64,000 nt of DNA from Chenopodium formosanum (taxonomy: Eukaryota; Streptophyta; Magnoliopsida; Caryophyllales; Amaranthaceae): positions 1,550,001 through 1,614,000 of the forward strand of contig CM044880.1 of NCBI GenBank assembly GCA_024500155.1, read 5' to 3'. A program made the position numbers and the translations under genes. Below are positions 1-12,303 of this stretch, piece after piece. The notes below the pieces were generated by a model, which was not told the DNA's origin, did not search any database, and was given only the letters and a program-made list of their open reading frames with translations. The stretch's first letter is position 1, and every line of letters begins with the position of its first letter.

Positions 1-2894
1 CTTTGTTGCGGGGATGAAATTATATGTATAGGCGTCACTACTTAATAAAGTACTTTCTCTAGTTTTATGAATTCTAAATGTTAATGTTGAGTAATCATAG
101 AGGGGATAGGATGAAATATAAACCAATAAAGAAAAAAAAAATATCAGTACACTTTTGATTCATACTCGTTTTCAAAAAAAGATTAATGAAGATTGAATTT
201 GTGGTATTATGAAAAATGATTGCATTTGTGCACTTTGTTTAAGATATTATACAAATTTTCAATCTTGATTAATTCAGTACGACTTATCACCTAAGACAAT
301 CATATAGAGTTTTATTATCCTTAAACGACTAGATAAGTCCAGATTAGAACCTTATATAGCATATCATCATCTTTTTTTTATCTTCTTCAATTACAATTTA
401 ATTATAAGCATCATTCAAACGTTATGTATGATATATATTAATATAAAGTCGATTATTATTGGTTACATTCAATTCACCATGTACGTATTTAAGTTGAGTG
501 GACGAAAATCAATGATATATGGAAAGAAATAAAATCTTTGTTAAAATAGGCATTGATAATGACACCTAGTTAATGAATTTGATATAATTAGCATATTACA
601 CATCCAATTAAGACTCTTCGATAGAGGATCGAGTATAAGTGGGATCGATGGTGCTATCCTTGGTACCACCTCCCCCCAAGGGTTGATCATGAAGATGCGT
701 GAATGTGCTTGCCTAGTTGCCTACCATATTGACTAACAAAACTAATTAATATTGGCAAACAAAAGACGATACCAATTCCATCACATACTTATAAGATAAG
801 ATGTCATTGTTAATTAATAAAATCGCCCCGATCAATTATACAATTAAGTAATCCTCCGTAGTACTCGTAGTAATCAATTCGTAGAAGATATAATAGAATA
901 GTAAGCCGTAAGTTAAACTAGTAGATGAGCATCGCATCGCATCGCACAAAAGAAAGAAAGAGAGAAAGCAAAAGGAGCAACAAAGAAGTGAAGTTGAGCA
1001 CATTCCCGTGCAAGTTGGGCAGGCCCGAAAAAAATACTCGTTAAGAAAAGATGCACATAAATAAATTAAATGTGGGACACTAAACTCCAACACTTTTGAT
1101 AAGACCCAACAGTACGGACCACATCCCATGTAACCGTTTGGAAAAATTAAAATTAAAAATACTTCCATAAAAAAGGACAAATACCAATACCAAAGTTTGT
1201 AAATATTCATAAAAGTTTGCACGTACATTACAAGGCAATCTTCCCTTTTCAATGCTTCACCATTAAAGTTGGGGTGTCCCCCCACTTTTTATTTTTTTTC
1301 TATTTTTAATATTTTATACGATTAGATATATTTTTGGGGGTTACTTTCAGCTCAGTTGTTGCAGGGTTATATGGTAGTGCAATTAGTGCATACGGCACAG
1401 CCTCAGCTTTTTTGGACTACTTGTTGCTCCAGTCCAAATTACTCGTAACATTGGGATATTATTTGTGAGATATAAAATATTTCAAAATTGGAGTAATTTG
1501 GAACGGGGGTAGTATTTTAAGTATTATGATAAATTATAGAGTATTTTATTTTAGTTTGGATTTTTGAGAAATAAATAAAAAAATAAAATAAAATTGTGGG
1601 GTACAGAAAATCGTCCATCTTCTGTTTGCTTTTGGGTTTGTGTGTGTGTGTGGGAAGTGTGAACAAGAAGCTCCTGTCAATCCCATCTGTCAAATGTTTA
1701 TTTTTAATTTTATGGGAAAATTAAAACATACGGAGTAGAATATTGAATAATTCAATTATCATAACCAATAACAAACAAAAACCTTTTTCAGTGGTCAAAG
1801 TAGTGAAGAGTGGTAATTTTAGAGGATAACATGTCAGTTGATAGGCATCAATTTATGTGAATCTCTTTTTAGGATTGTTTTTAGGCGTAAAAGAATCATT
1901 TTTTACATCTATCTCTAAATTATTGAAGCCTTTTTCACCCTTTTTCCTAAAATAAAAAATAAATGTGCCACTCACGAATATATTATTGTAATGAGTTAAT
2001 GACTAAAATGTTGTACTGATGTTAAATTTATATCTTCTGTAACATATTTATCTTCTACGGAGTACTATAACTTACGAAGTATTATTCCAATGTGTTAGGT
2101 TTCGTATACACGATTTAATGCTAGTCATAACTTTGGAATTTGATTATCAATTGTGTAATTTCAACTATGAAACTTCTTGATAAAAGTTGAGTGCACCATA
2201 TATATTCATTGAACATAATGAGAATGCAATTAAAGAAAATCAAAGCTATAGGTTCTTGTAAGTTGTAACTCCTATATTCAATAATTTTGCGAAACTTGAG
2301 CAATTCTTTTTCAAACTTAAATTTGGAATAGAGTGCAAACGATTTCAAGACGGATCGTCATCAAGGACAACAACATAGCAAGAAAAATCATTCAAATAAC
2401 ATGATCCATGTCCAACTGATTTGATCCGAGATCTTGAAATTGCTCTTTCAATGACAATACATAAAACTAACTTGGAAAAAAAATAGTATGAAATATGAAT
2501 CATTCTTTAAAGAAAAAAACAATTTGCATATGTTCAAACATGTTTTAATCAAATCCATGACTCAGACAAAAAAAAAAAAAAAAAAAAAGTAAATACACCA
2601 AAAAAGGCATTAATATCAAACAGGCAAAGATGCTACCAATGTACTAAAATTCTGTTCAATTGATTGTGAATTTCCTCCACCCACCTCTGATTTTATCTGC
2701 CAAAAAGGACAAAATTATATTTACCAAAAGACTAAAATAACAGTAACAAAAGATCAAAATGGGGTATTTCTTCAATTCATTTCACCCTTTTTCTTTTTCT
2801 TTTTCTTTTTTACTCTGATCAAATCTAGACAAATTTTCCTAAAAAAAAATTAAAAAAAATCTGTTCTTTTTTTTTTTTCTTCTCCTATCTATTT
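1..2894. other. intergenic, AT-rich
   Basis: No coding exon is recognisable here. The longer open frames lack family features. The stretch holds one Stowaway-like MITE (listed separately), a short GT repeat near 1640, an A run near 2568-2588 and a CTTTTT repeat near 2788-2810. The last few hundred bases are likely the 3' flank of the RING gene on the minus strand. Confidence 0.6.
1420..1512. mobile_element. degenerate Stowaway-like MITE
   Basis: The inverted ends CTCCAGTCCAAATTACTC (left) and the reverse complement of GGAGTAATTTGGAACGGGGG (right) flank a core containing ATTATTTGTGAGATATAAAA. The same core occurs in the MITEs at 12213 and 52386. TA dinucleotides sit at both ends. The arms have diverged, so this is an old copy. 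Confidence 0.6.
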
Positions 2895-4124
2895 TCATGA
2901 AATAAGAGCTTCAATGCTTGCCATTTTTACAGATTTACAAACAGGACAAACATCAACAAAAGCTTCACATCCTTTGCAACAACACAGATGCCTGCAAGGC
3001 AACAACAACACGCACGATTTTCCAGTTTTGCAAACTTTGCACAACACTTCCCCTGTTTTCTCTCTCTTCTCCCCTGTTTCTGCAACAACTACCCCTGTTT
3101 CTTCTCTTTTCCTCTTTTTATTGGAAAACTCATTGTTGCTGTTGTCAACAACATTACAGCATGATTCTGCATCGTCAACTTCGTTTGAGCAACATGATGA
3201 TGACGTCGTTGTCAAACAACCTGCTTGCTGTTCTTTCAGTTGCACCAGTGTGTTGTTCAATGTTAACACCATTGCTTCATTCTCAGTTGCCAATCTTTGC
3301 CACTCTTGATTTTCAATCTCCATTTTTCGGATTATTTCTTCTAAATCCATCGTTCTTTTTGTTGCTCTTGCAATTTCTTCGTCCTTTTGACGCAATAATT
3401 GCATTGCTTTCGCTTCTAATTTCCTCATAATTGATCCTAATTGCTGTTTCCTCTGTTCTTGTAGTGTCATTTTAAGCCTCTCATTCTGAAAGAAAATTAA
3501 AGATAAAATTAATAATTAGTACCCAAATCTAATAATTACCCATTAAAATTAAACAAAAAGGGTGTCTAAAAAATATAAAATTTAATCAAAAAATTAACAA
3601 ACCTGTAAAGTAATGAATCTATCAATCTCCTGCCTCTGTTTTTCGAGTTGATCAGAAAAACTCGGTGAAAAATTCATTGGCATCTGATAATCACAACTTC
3701 CACTTGTAGTGGTGCTAGCGGTTGGCGTTGTAGCAGTTGTTGTGGTTGTACAATTTTTTGACGATGACAAAAACACAAAACCGTCATTATTAATATTACT
3801 AACACAAGAATCACGTTGTTGTTGTTGTTGTTGAAGTTGAGCCAAATACTGTTGCTGAAGTTGTAACAACGCTTGTTGTTGTTGTTGTTGCTGCTGCTGG
3901 TATTGAAATTGCTGTTGTTGCTTCTGTTGTTGAAGATTACTATTACCAGTAAACTCATTAAACCCACAACCATTAAAAAAGCTGGTGTTATTGTTGTTGT
4001 TCATATGGTTGTTCGCCAACAACAACCAATCTTGTTGAGCAACACCACCACCAACACCACCGTTACCACCACCCAACAATGGTAAACCAAGATTGTCGGG
4101 GTACATCTGTGCTTGTATAGCCAT
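2895..4124 (-). CDS. BOI-like RING E3 ubiquitin ligase (SBP family), two exons
   Basis: Exon 1 is 4124-3603 (174 codons) and exon 2 is 3485-2895 (196 codons plus stop), joined in phase 0 across a 117-bp GT-AG intron, giving about 370 aa. The start MAIQAQMYPDN resembles the N-termini of BOI/BRG and S-RNase-binding-protein-like RING proteins. Residues about 50-110 are Asn- and Gln-rich, encoded by CAA/CAG runs. Exon 2 encodes a coiled-coil-like segment (RKLEAKAMQLLRQKDEEI, then an ENE-rich stretch). The protein ends in a C-terminal RING with CKVC, LPCRHLCC, CKGC and CPVC metal-ligand pairs and finishes KMASIEALIS. Family members ubiquitinate targets and act in stress, cell-death and gibberellin responses; this protein's substrate is unknown. 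The placement suggests the Arabidopsis At4g35070 counterpart. BRG1-3 and BOI are alternative orthologue assignments. Confidence 0.9.
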
Positions 4125-4200
4125 TTTTCACGTTTTTTCTTAAAAACACAAATCAAACGATTGATTGTTGTTAGAAACCAGAAGAAAATGATAAACAGAG

Positions 4201-4240
4201 AATTTCTCTCTCTAGAAAACAGATTCTCTCTCTAGAATGA
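4201..4240 (-). repeat. short duplicated CT/GA-rich leader motif
   Basis: TTCTCTCTCTAGAA occurs twice about 21 bp apart, in the predicted 5' leader of the RING gene. Purine/pyrimidine-rich leaders are common in plants. No function can be assigned. Confidence 0.4.
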
Positions 4241-4331
4241 TGGTGTCTTGAGAAAAAGTATGTGTATGGAGGCTAAGAAACAAAACAATGAACGAAGAAC
4301 AGAGAAAATAAAAGGGTGTTGGGAGTTTATG

Positions 4332-4343
4332 TTTATATATATA
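4332..4343 (-). promoter_or_regulatory. probable TATA box of the RING gene
   Basis: On the minus strand the sequence reads CTATATATATAAACATAAA, about 210 bp upstream of the ATG at 4124. This fits a TATA box with a leader of roughly 170-180 bases. No transcript data were available. Confidence 0.5.
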
Positions 4344-5563
4344 GTCGCATAAAGGTTATAGCATGGGAATAAGATAAAATAAAATAAAATAGATTTATTT
4401 AATAAATAAATAAATTATTTTTTAATGGGAGTAAAGACGAGATTTGTTTTGAATTTTTAATTAAGAGTAAAAGTAACTAAAAAAGGAAATGAGAAGCCTT
4501 AGGATTCTGCCTATCTCCTCACCTTCAATTATTTTTTAAAAAAAGGAAATAAAAATAATTATTTTAATTATAGAAAAATAATTGTAACTGTATTTATGAT
4601 ATTTTTTACTCAAAGTAAAGCAATATAAAGAGAGGTGGGAAGGGAAAGAAAACGTACGAAAACATGCACAACTTATGACTAAACTATCGGGTCAGAGATT
4701 TCAGAGGTTTGTTGAATGACAATTTTCATTCAATTCCAACCCATGCCAAAGGTTGATTCACCCTTCAATCCTGCATTTAACTTGTACATTTTAATTGTAT
4801 TAAATTCAGAATACGGAATACAAAATACCAAGTTTATAACTTATACGGAGTACTGGTATTACGGAGTACTATAGTATTGTATTTTAAGTGAAATTAACAT
4901 GATCGATCTTATAAGGGCCGGATCATGTATTTTAGTATTTAGTTTTACCCCACTCTCGCTATCTCAAATATTTTGTCCACGGACTCAAGTCAGGAATCCT
5001 TAACTACAAAAAATATATGTAAATTATAATCATATTTTTTTTTCAGTATATTTATGTGATTGCTAAATGAATTTCCGTAATTAATAGGAGTTTTTTTACA
5101 CTTGAAAATTATAAAATGTTAAAAAATCATCAAAATATAAACACAAATAACACTGATTTACGCGTGTTTTTGTCATGAATTCCTAATTTTATACAATTTC
5201 CAAAAATATATTTAATGTTTATATATATAACATTACCCTTTTTTTTAAAGGTATAATATTGAGGACAGTAATAATTACAAATATTATTTTCCCCAAATTA
5301 TATAGGTGAATTTTTTTCTATACAAATATTATTTTCCCCAAATGAAGATGTATTGTACTCCGTATTATGCCTTTTTTCATAGTACCTTTAGTAGGCAATA
5401 ATGCAATATTAATATATCATGCATGCAACGTTGCCAAGCTATGCAATCAATTTACACGGTTTTGCATAATCATAAAGATCAGTTTCCTTTTTAGTGTAAA
5501 TTCACTCCAAAAAAGAAAAAGCTTAATAATTTAGATTTAAATGAAGTACCCTATTATTATTGC

Positions 5564-5566
<3 letters not shown>

Positions 5567-5605
<39 letters not shown>
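5567..5605. repeat. poly(A) run, 39 bp
   Basis: Uninterrupted A run with no obvious flanking direct repeat. The length is likely to vary between individuals or be uncertain in assembly. Confidence 0.9.
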
Positions 5606-5608
<3 letters not shown>

Positions 5609-6784
5609 ATGTTTTTAAAAAGGAAAAATAAAAATCACTTGTAATGAAAAGTACTGTATTTAACATAATCATGTACTCATTGATATACTTCCATTAATTG
5701 GATAATTGAAAATCTACTACCAGCTAAGTTTACCAACAAATTGGATTATTATTGTTAATATTATTGGTTTGTTGATGCCAATAATAATGCACCAATAATA
5801 CTAAAAAATACAACTGTTTTTAAATCTAAAGAGGAAATAGATTAGCCTTGTTACTTTAAGAGATAAATATGTTAAGATATAAATAAATATATGTTACAAT
5901 TAGAAATAAATTATAATTTTTTATTTTCTTCTATATAGATGGGATCTTAAATTATATGATAAATTAATTGAATCCAAATCTGGTCAAAATAGCTGATTGA
6001 ATCTGAATATTTTTTTTTTTTGGAATAATTTGGTGTTTACCTTAATTACTATACTCGGAATTAAAAAACAATTAGACAAAATAAAATAAAATAAATTTAT
6101 TTAAAAAATTAAAACTTGGATTACACGGTAGCTTATATTCAATGTTATTTCGATTAAATAGGGAGGGAAAAAAGGAAGGAAAGTTAGGATATAATTATTC
6201 AAAATCTTGTTCCACTTTTGGCGCCATTAGTTATTTTTGTACATGCAATGTTATTACGAGTAATACGGAGCCAAGTGCATACAATCGAACGTTAAAGGTT
6301 TTCAAATAGTTACTTCCACGTAAATCAAGCTATATTTTAGTATTGCCTTTCTTCTTTTAATGAACAACTTAGCCGATAGAAATTAAATTTGGTTTTTCTT
6401 AAGGTTAATTTGATGTGATCATGTACTAAATTAATTAGTGACCTTTTCTTTTGGGGTCAAATGTTGACCATCAAACTATTGAACTTAACCAAATCATATG
6501 ATTTAAATCTATACCAAAACAAATTCTATCAATTGGCAATGTTGTTAATAAATTAATTGGCAATTCTTTAATTTAATCTAACTTGCCTTATGCAAATGAG
6601 TGTGGTTTGAAAATTTTAAAAAATATAAATTACCTACAAAATTTCTAGGCTATGTATAGTTTAGCTTATTTTTGATGATATTTAAAAATAATCATCGGAT
6701 TAGATTATACCAGACTAAAAAATAAATAAATTATATCTCATCTTTATGTAATTTATCGCTAATTTTCTTTAATTTAACAATTAA

Positions 6785-7012
6785 GGGCTTGTTTGGCATT
6801 AGTTTTGGTTTTCAGTTTCCTTATTTTTTAAAACCAAAAACCAAAAACAGGAATCAAGAAAAAGGTGTTTTCACTTTTCTGTTGTCAGTTTTCAAAATTA
6901 TCATAATTTTAATAGTTTATATAATTTTTGATTCATTATGGGACACATATCATATACTTTTAGAAAACAAAAAACCAAAAAACAGAAAACCACAGCAATG
7001 CCAAACGAACCT
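6785..7012. mobile_element. Tourist/PIF-Harbinger-like MITE, 228 bp
   Basis: The left end GGGCTTGTTTGGCATT and the reverse complement of the right end, AGGTTCGTTTGGCATT, form imperfect inverted repeats. Direct TAA trinucleotides lie at 6782-6784 and 7013-7015, matching the TWA target preference of PIF/Harbinger elements. An internal open frame of 78 codons is not a gene. Confidence 0.7.
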
Positions 7013-7730
7013 TAAAATTTCATAATACGTATTTGAAAAGTCTGTACTAGTATGAACCTAATGACATATCAAGATCATTTGATAATGGTTGTATTAAAGT
7101 TTATATTCGTAAAAAAAAAGGTAAAATTTTCGTCACAACTAGAAATCATATCAAATCATAATAGATCATATCAAATTAGATCCGACTAAGAATTGAGCAA
7201 AGTTTTTAGGTATTTGTTAATGAGAAACTTTGATGTTATCATTAATCATACAAATATAAATAAATTAAATTGCAATGGTGAATAAGAATTTATCCAACAA
7301 CCTAATATAGTGAGAAAGTGTAAGCCTCACATAGCCATAAAATTTGGTTCTTAGCTTGTCCATGTAGTTATCCCCTTGGAATTTCAAATTTAAATGGAAT
7401 AAGAATAAAGCCTCTTGAAAGGATCCATGTGAAAAGGTCTCTATGCGCATTTTCATCTCCAATGTGCAATACTTTAGCCACAAATAATGTGTGTTGATTA
7501 ATTCCATTTGAGTGAATATGATCTTTATATTTTATGCCCAATAATACAAGGAGGATAAAATCATCTATCATTGTGCTAGCTAAAGAGCTACATTTTCACG
7601 AATAAAGTTAAAGGTGTTGGCTTCGTTCAAAGTTAAAGGTGTTATAATTAGTCAATGTTGATTGATGATAGCCTAATTTAGGAACATATGCTTTGATTAG
7701 ATGTAAAACCTGTATATAACAGGTAATCAC

Positions 7731-7744
7731 ATAAAAAAAAAAAA

Positions 7745-7775
<31 letters not shown>
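7731..7775. repeat. A run followed by ATA microsatellite
   Basis: A poly(A) stretch leads into about nine AAT/ATA units. It lies just upstream of the putative solo LTR. Confidence 0.85.
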
Positions 7776-7965
7776 TAAAAAAATTCACATTTAATTATTT
7801 TACGTGGTAATCTAACTTTAAAGCAATAAATGTTACCAAGTACTAATTTAGAATAAATTTGGTAAATAGAGTGCCTAAACTCACCGTGTACACTCACATA
7901 GTCACACTTATTAAAAAATAAATACGAATTGTCTTGATTAATGCCCAAATTTTATAAGCCCATTA

Positions 7966-8452
7966 TTTTGGTGGAGTATAGTGCATATTATAGAGGCTTC
8001 CGGAATCTCTAGAATAATATCCAACTCGAATGTTCTAGAGCATTATTGACATTGGAAGTTATTATCTAGAATATAATACATGGTTCGTGAATAATCTAGA
8101 ACATTATGGATACAAGAATGATGGAAGAATTTCTAGAATATTTCGGCCATTTCTTCCAAACTCCATCTACACCTATAAATATAGGTTATGGGCATTCGAT
8201 CATTAAAAAACGAACAACACAAGAAGTCATATCATACATAAATCTTCCTACATACTACAACTCCTTGTAACAATATAGAGAGAGTCATATTGTATTATAA
8301 ACCTTTAAATACTTGTACTCTCCTATTTTCAAATAGTGGAATAAAAGTGCTCGTCGTTACATAAATCGTGTGTTAATTATCTTGCCAATTATGAATTCAA
8401 TTTATACTTGTCAATCAAACACATCTTTACTTCTGCTATACACTCACCAACA
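7966..8452 (+). mobile_element. putative degenerate solo LTR (Ty1/copia-like)
   Basis: The segment has LTR-like architecture. A string of TCTAGAA/CTAGAATA motifs comes first, then a TATA box (CTATAAATATAGG, about 8172) and a leader-like stretch with GAATAAAAGTGCTCGTCG near 8340. The end CACTCACCAACA mirrors the start TTTTGGTGGAGT as a short inverted terminal repeat. No primer-binding site, polypurine tract or second LTR is adjacent, so a solo LTR is the simplest reading. The flanking five bases (CATTA and CTAAC) do not match, so the exact ends are uncertain. Confidence 0.5.
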
Positions 8453-11400
8453 CTAACAATACAAGTTGAGAACTTTTTAAACATAACACTAAAAATAAAA
8501 GGAAAATTATGTATGCAACATTAAACAGTACTAATATTGTTATTATCTGTTTTATATGATTATGATTAATTGATTATTTATGGTATTAAAAGGCTAAAAA
8601 TATCTTAGCAACACATTTTTATAATTTATAAAAGGTCAATTGTGTGAAAATGTTTTTAATTTTGTTAGCCAAACAATATAAAATCTCATCCCATTCTTTT
8701 CATGATAATTAGATATATTTTTTTTATATAATGTTGAAAAATTTGACATTAAGAAAAATAAAATAAATTTAAATCATATATAGTACGGTATTAATGGCAA
8801 TCAACGCAACTTCCAGAAAAGCAACATTAATTAATAATATTAAAAAAAATATATATTATATAGTGTAGTACATACTCACACCATCATCATTATGTTATCC
8901 TTAAATTTTTTTATGAAGCTGCTGATAATTAATTATATAAAATTGTCAATACAATTACACATTACACACCCTTTTTGAATTGCTCCTATGCGCAAGATTT
9001 TGTCTCTTGTTAGCACCAATAATTGTCTCTACTATGTCTAACCTCCACTATTTTGCCGCCACCACGTTTTTAAAGATTAAATCTTGCCGTACTTTTTAAG
9101 TTTTTATTATATACTAATAGCCATGTTAATGTGCCATTATTAAAATGTTAAACACTTTTTCTTGAGTGGTCATGATTTATATCATTCATTAGTTGCTTAC
9201 TAAACCAAACTGGGTCTATTATTTTACTTCAATCAAATTAATGCATTACATGTATTATTAGGAAAAAGAAGTAGTTTTAAGTGTTATATAACTCAAAAAG
9301 GCCGTCTTTGAATAGTTGTCACTTGTGTATAATTTTTTTTTTATTAATTAACTTAGGCCACCCCATACTCTAAATTGAAAAATTAATATATTGTATTTCT
9401 TATTAATTTCAACTTAATTGATGTTTATTGTTTTGATTTTACTTGACGTTTATTGTTTATATATTCTTGGAGTTACTTTGTGCATGCTTAGATAGATACA
9501 AGCATGAAAAGATTGACAACATAAAAGATAAAACTCTCATAAATTAAAATTCTTCAAAATAATAAACTTGTGCGAATAATAACAGCTTGTATGTATTGGT
9601 CCTAACTTCAATCTAATGCCTTAACTTGGTAAATGGTGATATGATAAAAAGATGCATAAAATATTATCGCATAAAATAGAATTTTGAAAAATTATACTCC
9701 TTATTCATAGTGAGCACATGCATTTTTATATTCCTCAACTTCAACTTTTGCAACATAATGGATTTTTCGTCTTGAAACTAAATGATTACAAAAGGCCAAA
9801 CCATGAAGAAGAAAAAAGGATCATATGCTATGCTCCCTTATTTGTAATATGAAAAAGATATATTACAAAAGATGTTGAGGTTCCATATATAGTCACCACT
9901 ACTTTATATAACATCATATTCCACCATATGTTTTTTTTTTCTTGGTTAATTAATCTAATCTTTTTCAAAACCGGATATGTACACAAAATAAATAATAAAA
10001 TATATAGTGCATGCTAATAGTTTTATGTTAATCATAAAATAATTAGGGTTAGATTTTTTTTTCTTCTTAAATTCATTTCTTCACCTTAAAGTAACTGTCA
10101 TATCTATCTCGAAGGATGGTTAAGTAAAGAATTATTAATTTTTGTTTGCTCCACGACTCTGCCTATAATGATCTAAAATGACGATTTAATCAAATCGGTT
10201 TCAATTCTTTCAAGGATATAAAATCTATCCACCAAACTAAATTTAGGTCTCCCAAACCCACATCTATGATGCACATGCTGAGTTTTAATGCACATAATTT
10301 GGTGATTCTAGTAAGTGTACATATATCAATATATGCTAGCCTGTAAAGAGATATTTAGTGACAAGTGATCTGTAGACACTTCTTAGTATTATGGCAACAT
10401 CAGCTAATGAGTTCCCATAGTGGTTGCACCTTATCTAACCTCCTTTTCTCTATTATTTTTTTCTTTTCTTTTCTTTCCAATCCTAAAATAATTAACATAA
10501 ATAATAAATAAAGAAGGTCTTTTTGATACAGTCAGCAAGCACTTTTCGGTTGCTAATTGGTTGCTTAGAAATTTATTTGTCATAAAATCAACAACAAAGA
10601 AGGTAAAAGGAGATACCAATTAAAGAAAAAGAAAGGCTATTAAAGATCTATGTTGACAATTACACTTAGCTACTGAATCCACTTTTTTAATTTTTGAACG
10701 TACGCCATTTTAATCATTTATTCTCTCCTAATTGTAATTAGGTTGGGGATCCAATTAAATAATCACTATCCCTTTCTTTTTAATTAGAAGAAGAAGCTAC
10801 CCATTTTCTTAATTGAAATTAAACATCCATGTATAAGATAAATAATTTGTTTGAATGAATGAATGAAATAACATGAATTATCTCTATTTTTGAATGGATT
10901 AACTAGTAAGAGTCTACTTACATTGTACACTAGATCGACTACCTTTAATTACCTGATATGTGGCACTACTATACTTACTCTTGTACATAACAATTACTCA
11001 TGAAAGATTAAAATTGGTGACAATTGCCACACTAAAAAATCTTACCGTCAATTAATTTATGATTATGATCAATCTCTTATTAAAATTAAATTAGGGTGAA
11101 ACAATTTTATTGTAGGCATGGAATCGACATTACACTTTATCTTGAACTTATCATCTTATTGGGTTGGTAAAGGGTAATATATTACTACTGTCTTTATTGA
11201 TGATTGAGATAGTTTTAGCTGTGCACGAAGCACATGAACAATCACTATTTCTCAAAGATGAAAGAGATTGATTTAAAATTCATTAATATATTGTCTTTAC
11301 TACAAAGTTAATGTCTTGTCATGGTGGAGATTAGTCTTCCCATATTTGCGCTCAATTTTTTCCATCAATTACCGCAATTAATTTACAACATAGTAACATC

Positions 11401-12212
11401 AATTAATTACAGTATAAACACGTATGCATGATATGATTAAGAGAACAATACATTGTTAAACTTAATTAGGGGATGCATCTACCTTTTTGCCTTTGCCTCT
11501 CTCGTGTAGTTTCACACTTTCACGTGTTAATAAGTCCAAGTCACTAGACCAAAATCATGCAAATTAGGAGTTTATAAAGATTTTTTTATTTTTTATTTTT
11601 TAAAAAGATATATGTTTATATGAATAGATGAGATATTTTACATGATTGTTATATGTACTTTTCTTAATAATAAGGATGGTACCTAGAAATTATAATTTAC
11701 TAATAAATATGAAAAAAAATATTATTAATTACATAAAATGAACTGAATGTTACATAATATAAAGTAGGGTTTTTTCAAGTGATCATATACAATCACAAAA
11801 ATATACAAAGTATTATTAATTATACATTAATACAATATATACACATCTATTGTATACATGTTTATTTGATAAATACGCTAATCAAATCGCCTAATCATCA
11901 TTTTTTTTTTCATCTCACGACCTTAAACTTTCCTCAACCCTCCTCCTCCCTCACAAGGAAGTTGTGGTGCCCCAATATTACACCAAAGGTGAGCATGCAC
12001 GTGGTAGATAGGAGTAAATGTCACTATGCCACACTTGCTTAATTGATAAGAATTTGTGCAAATTTTAGTACTTTCATTAACTCACAAAACTCAACTACCA
12101 AATTACTTAACCGTGTAAATGTGCATGCAACTCATAATCGATAAGAATGCACTATACCTATAAAAAGGTCAACAAATCCTGTTTAAAACATGTTGTAATG
12201 TGAACCAAAATA

Positions 12213-12303
12213 CTACCTCCGGTCCAATTTACTCGCAACAAAGGGGTATTATTTGTGAGACATAAAATATTCCTATGTTGCGAGTAAATTGGACCGGAGG
12301 TAG
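12213..12303. mobile_element. Stowaway-like MITE, near-perfect hairpin, 91 bp
   Basis: The arms CTACCTCCGGTCCAATTTAC and its reverse complement are near identical, continuing through TCGCAACA and TGTTGCGA. TA target duplications lie at 12211-12212 and 12304-12305. The loop contains GGTATTATTTGTGAGACATA, the core of a small family in this window. The intact arms suggest a recent insertion. Confidence 0.88.

Noticed and set aside
836..1285. 149-codon open frame on the minus strand with hydrophobic, Cys-rich translation
   Set aside because: No recognisable domain, no good start context and low-complexity composition. It is likely chance in AT-rich DNA.
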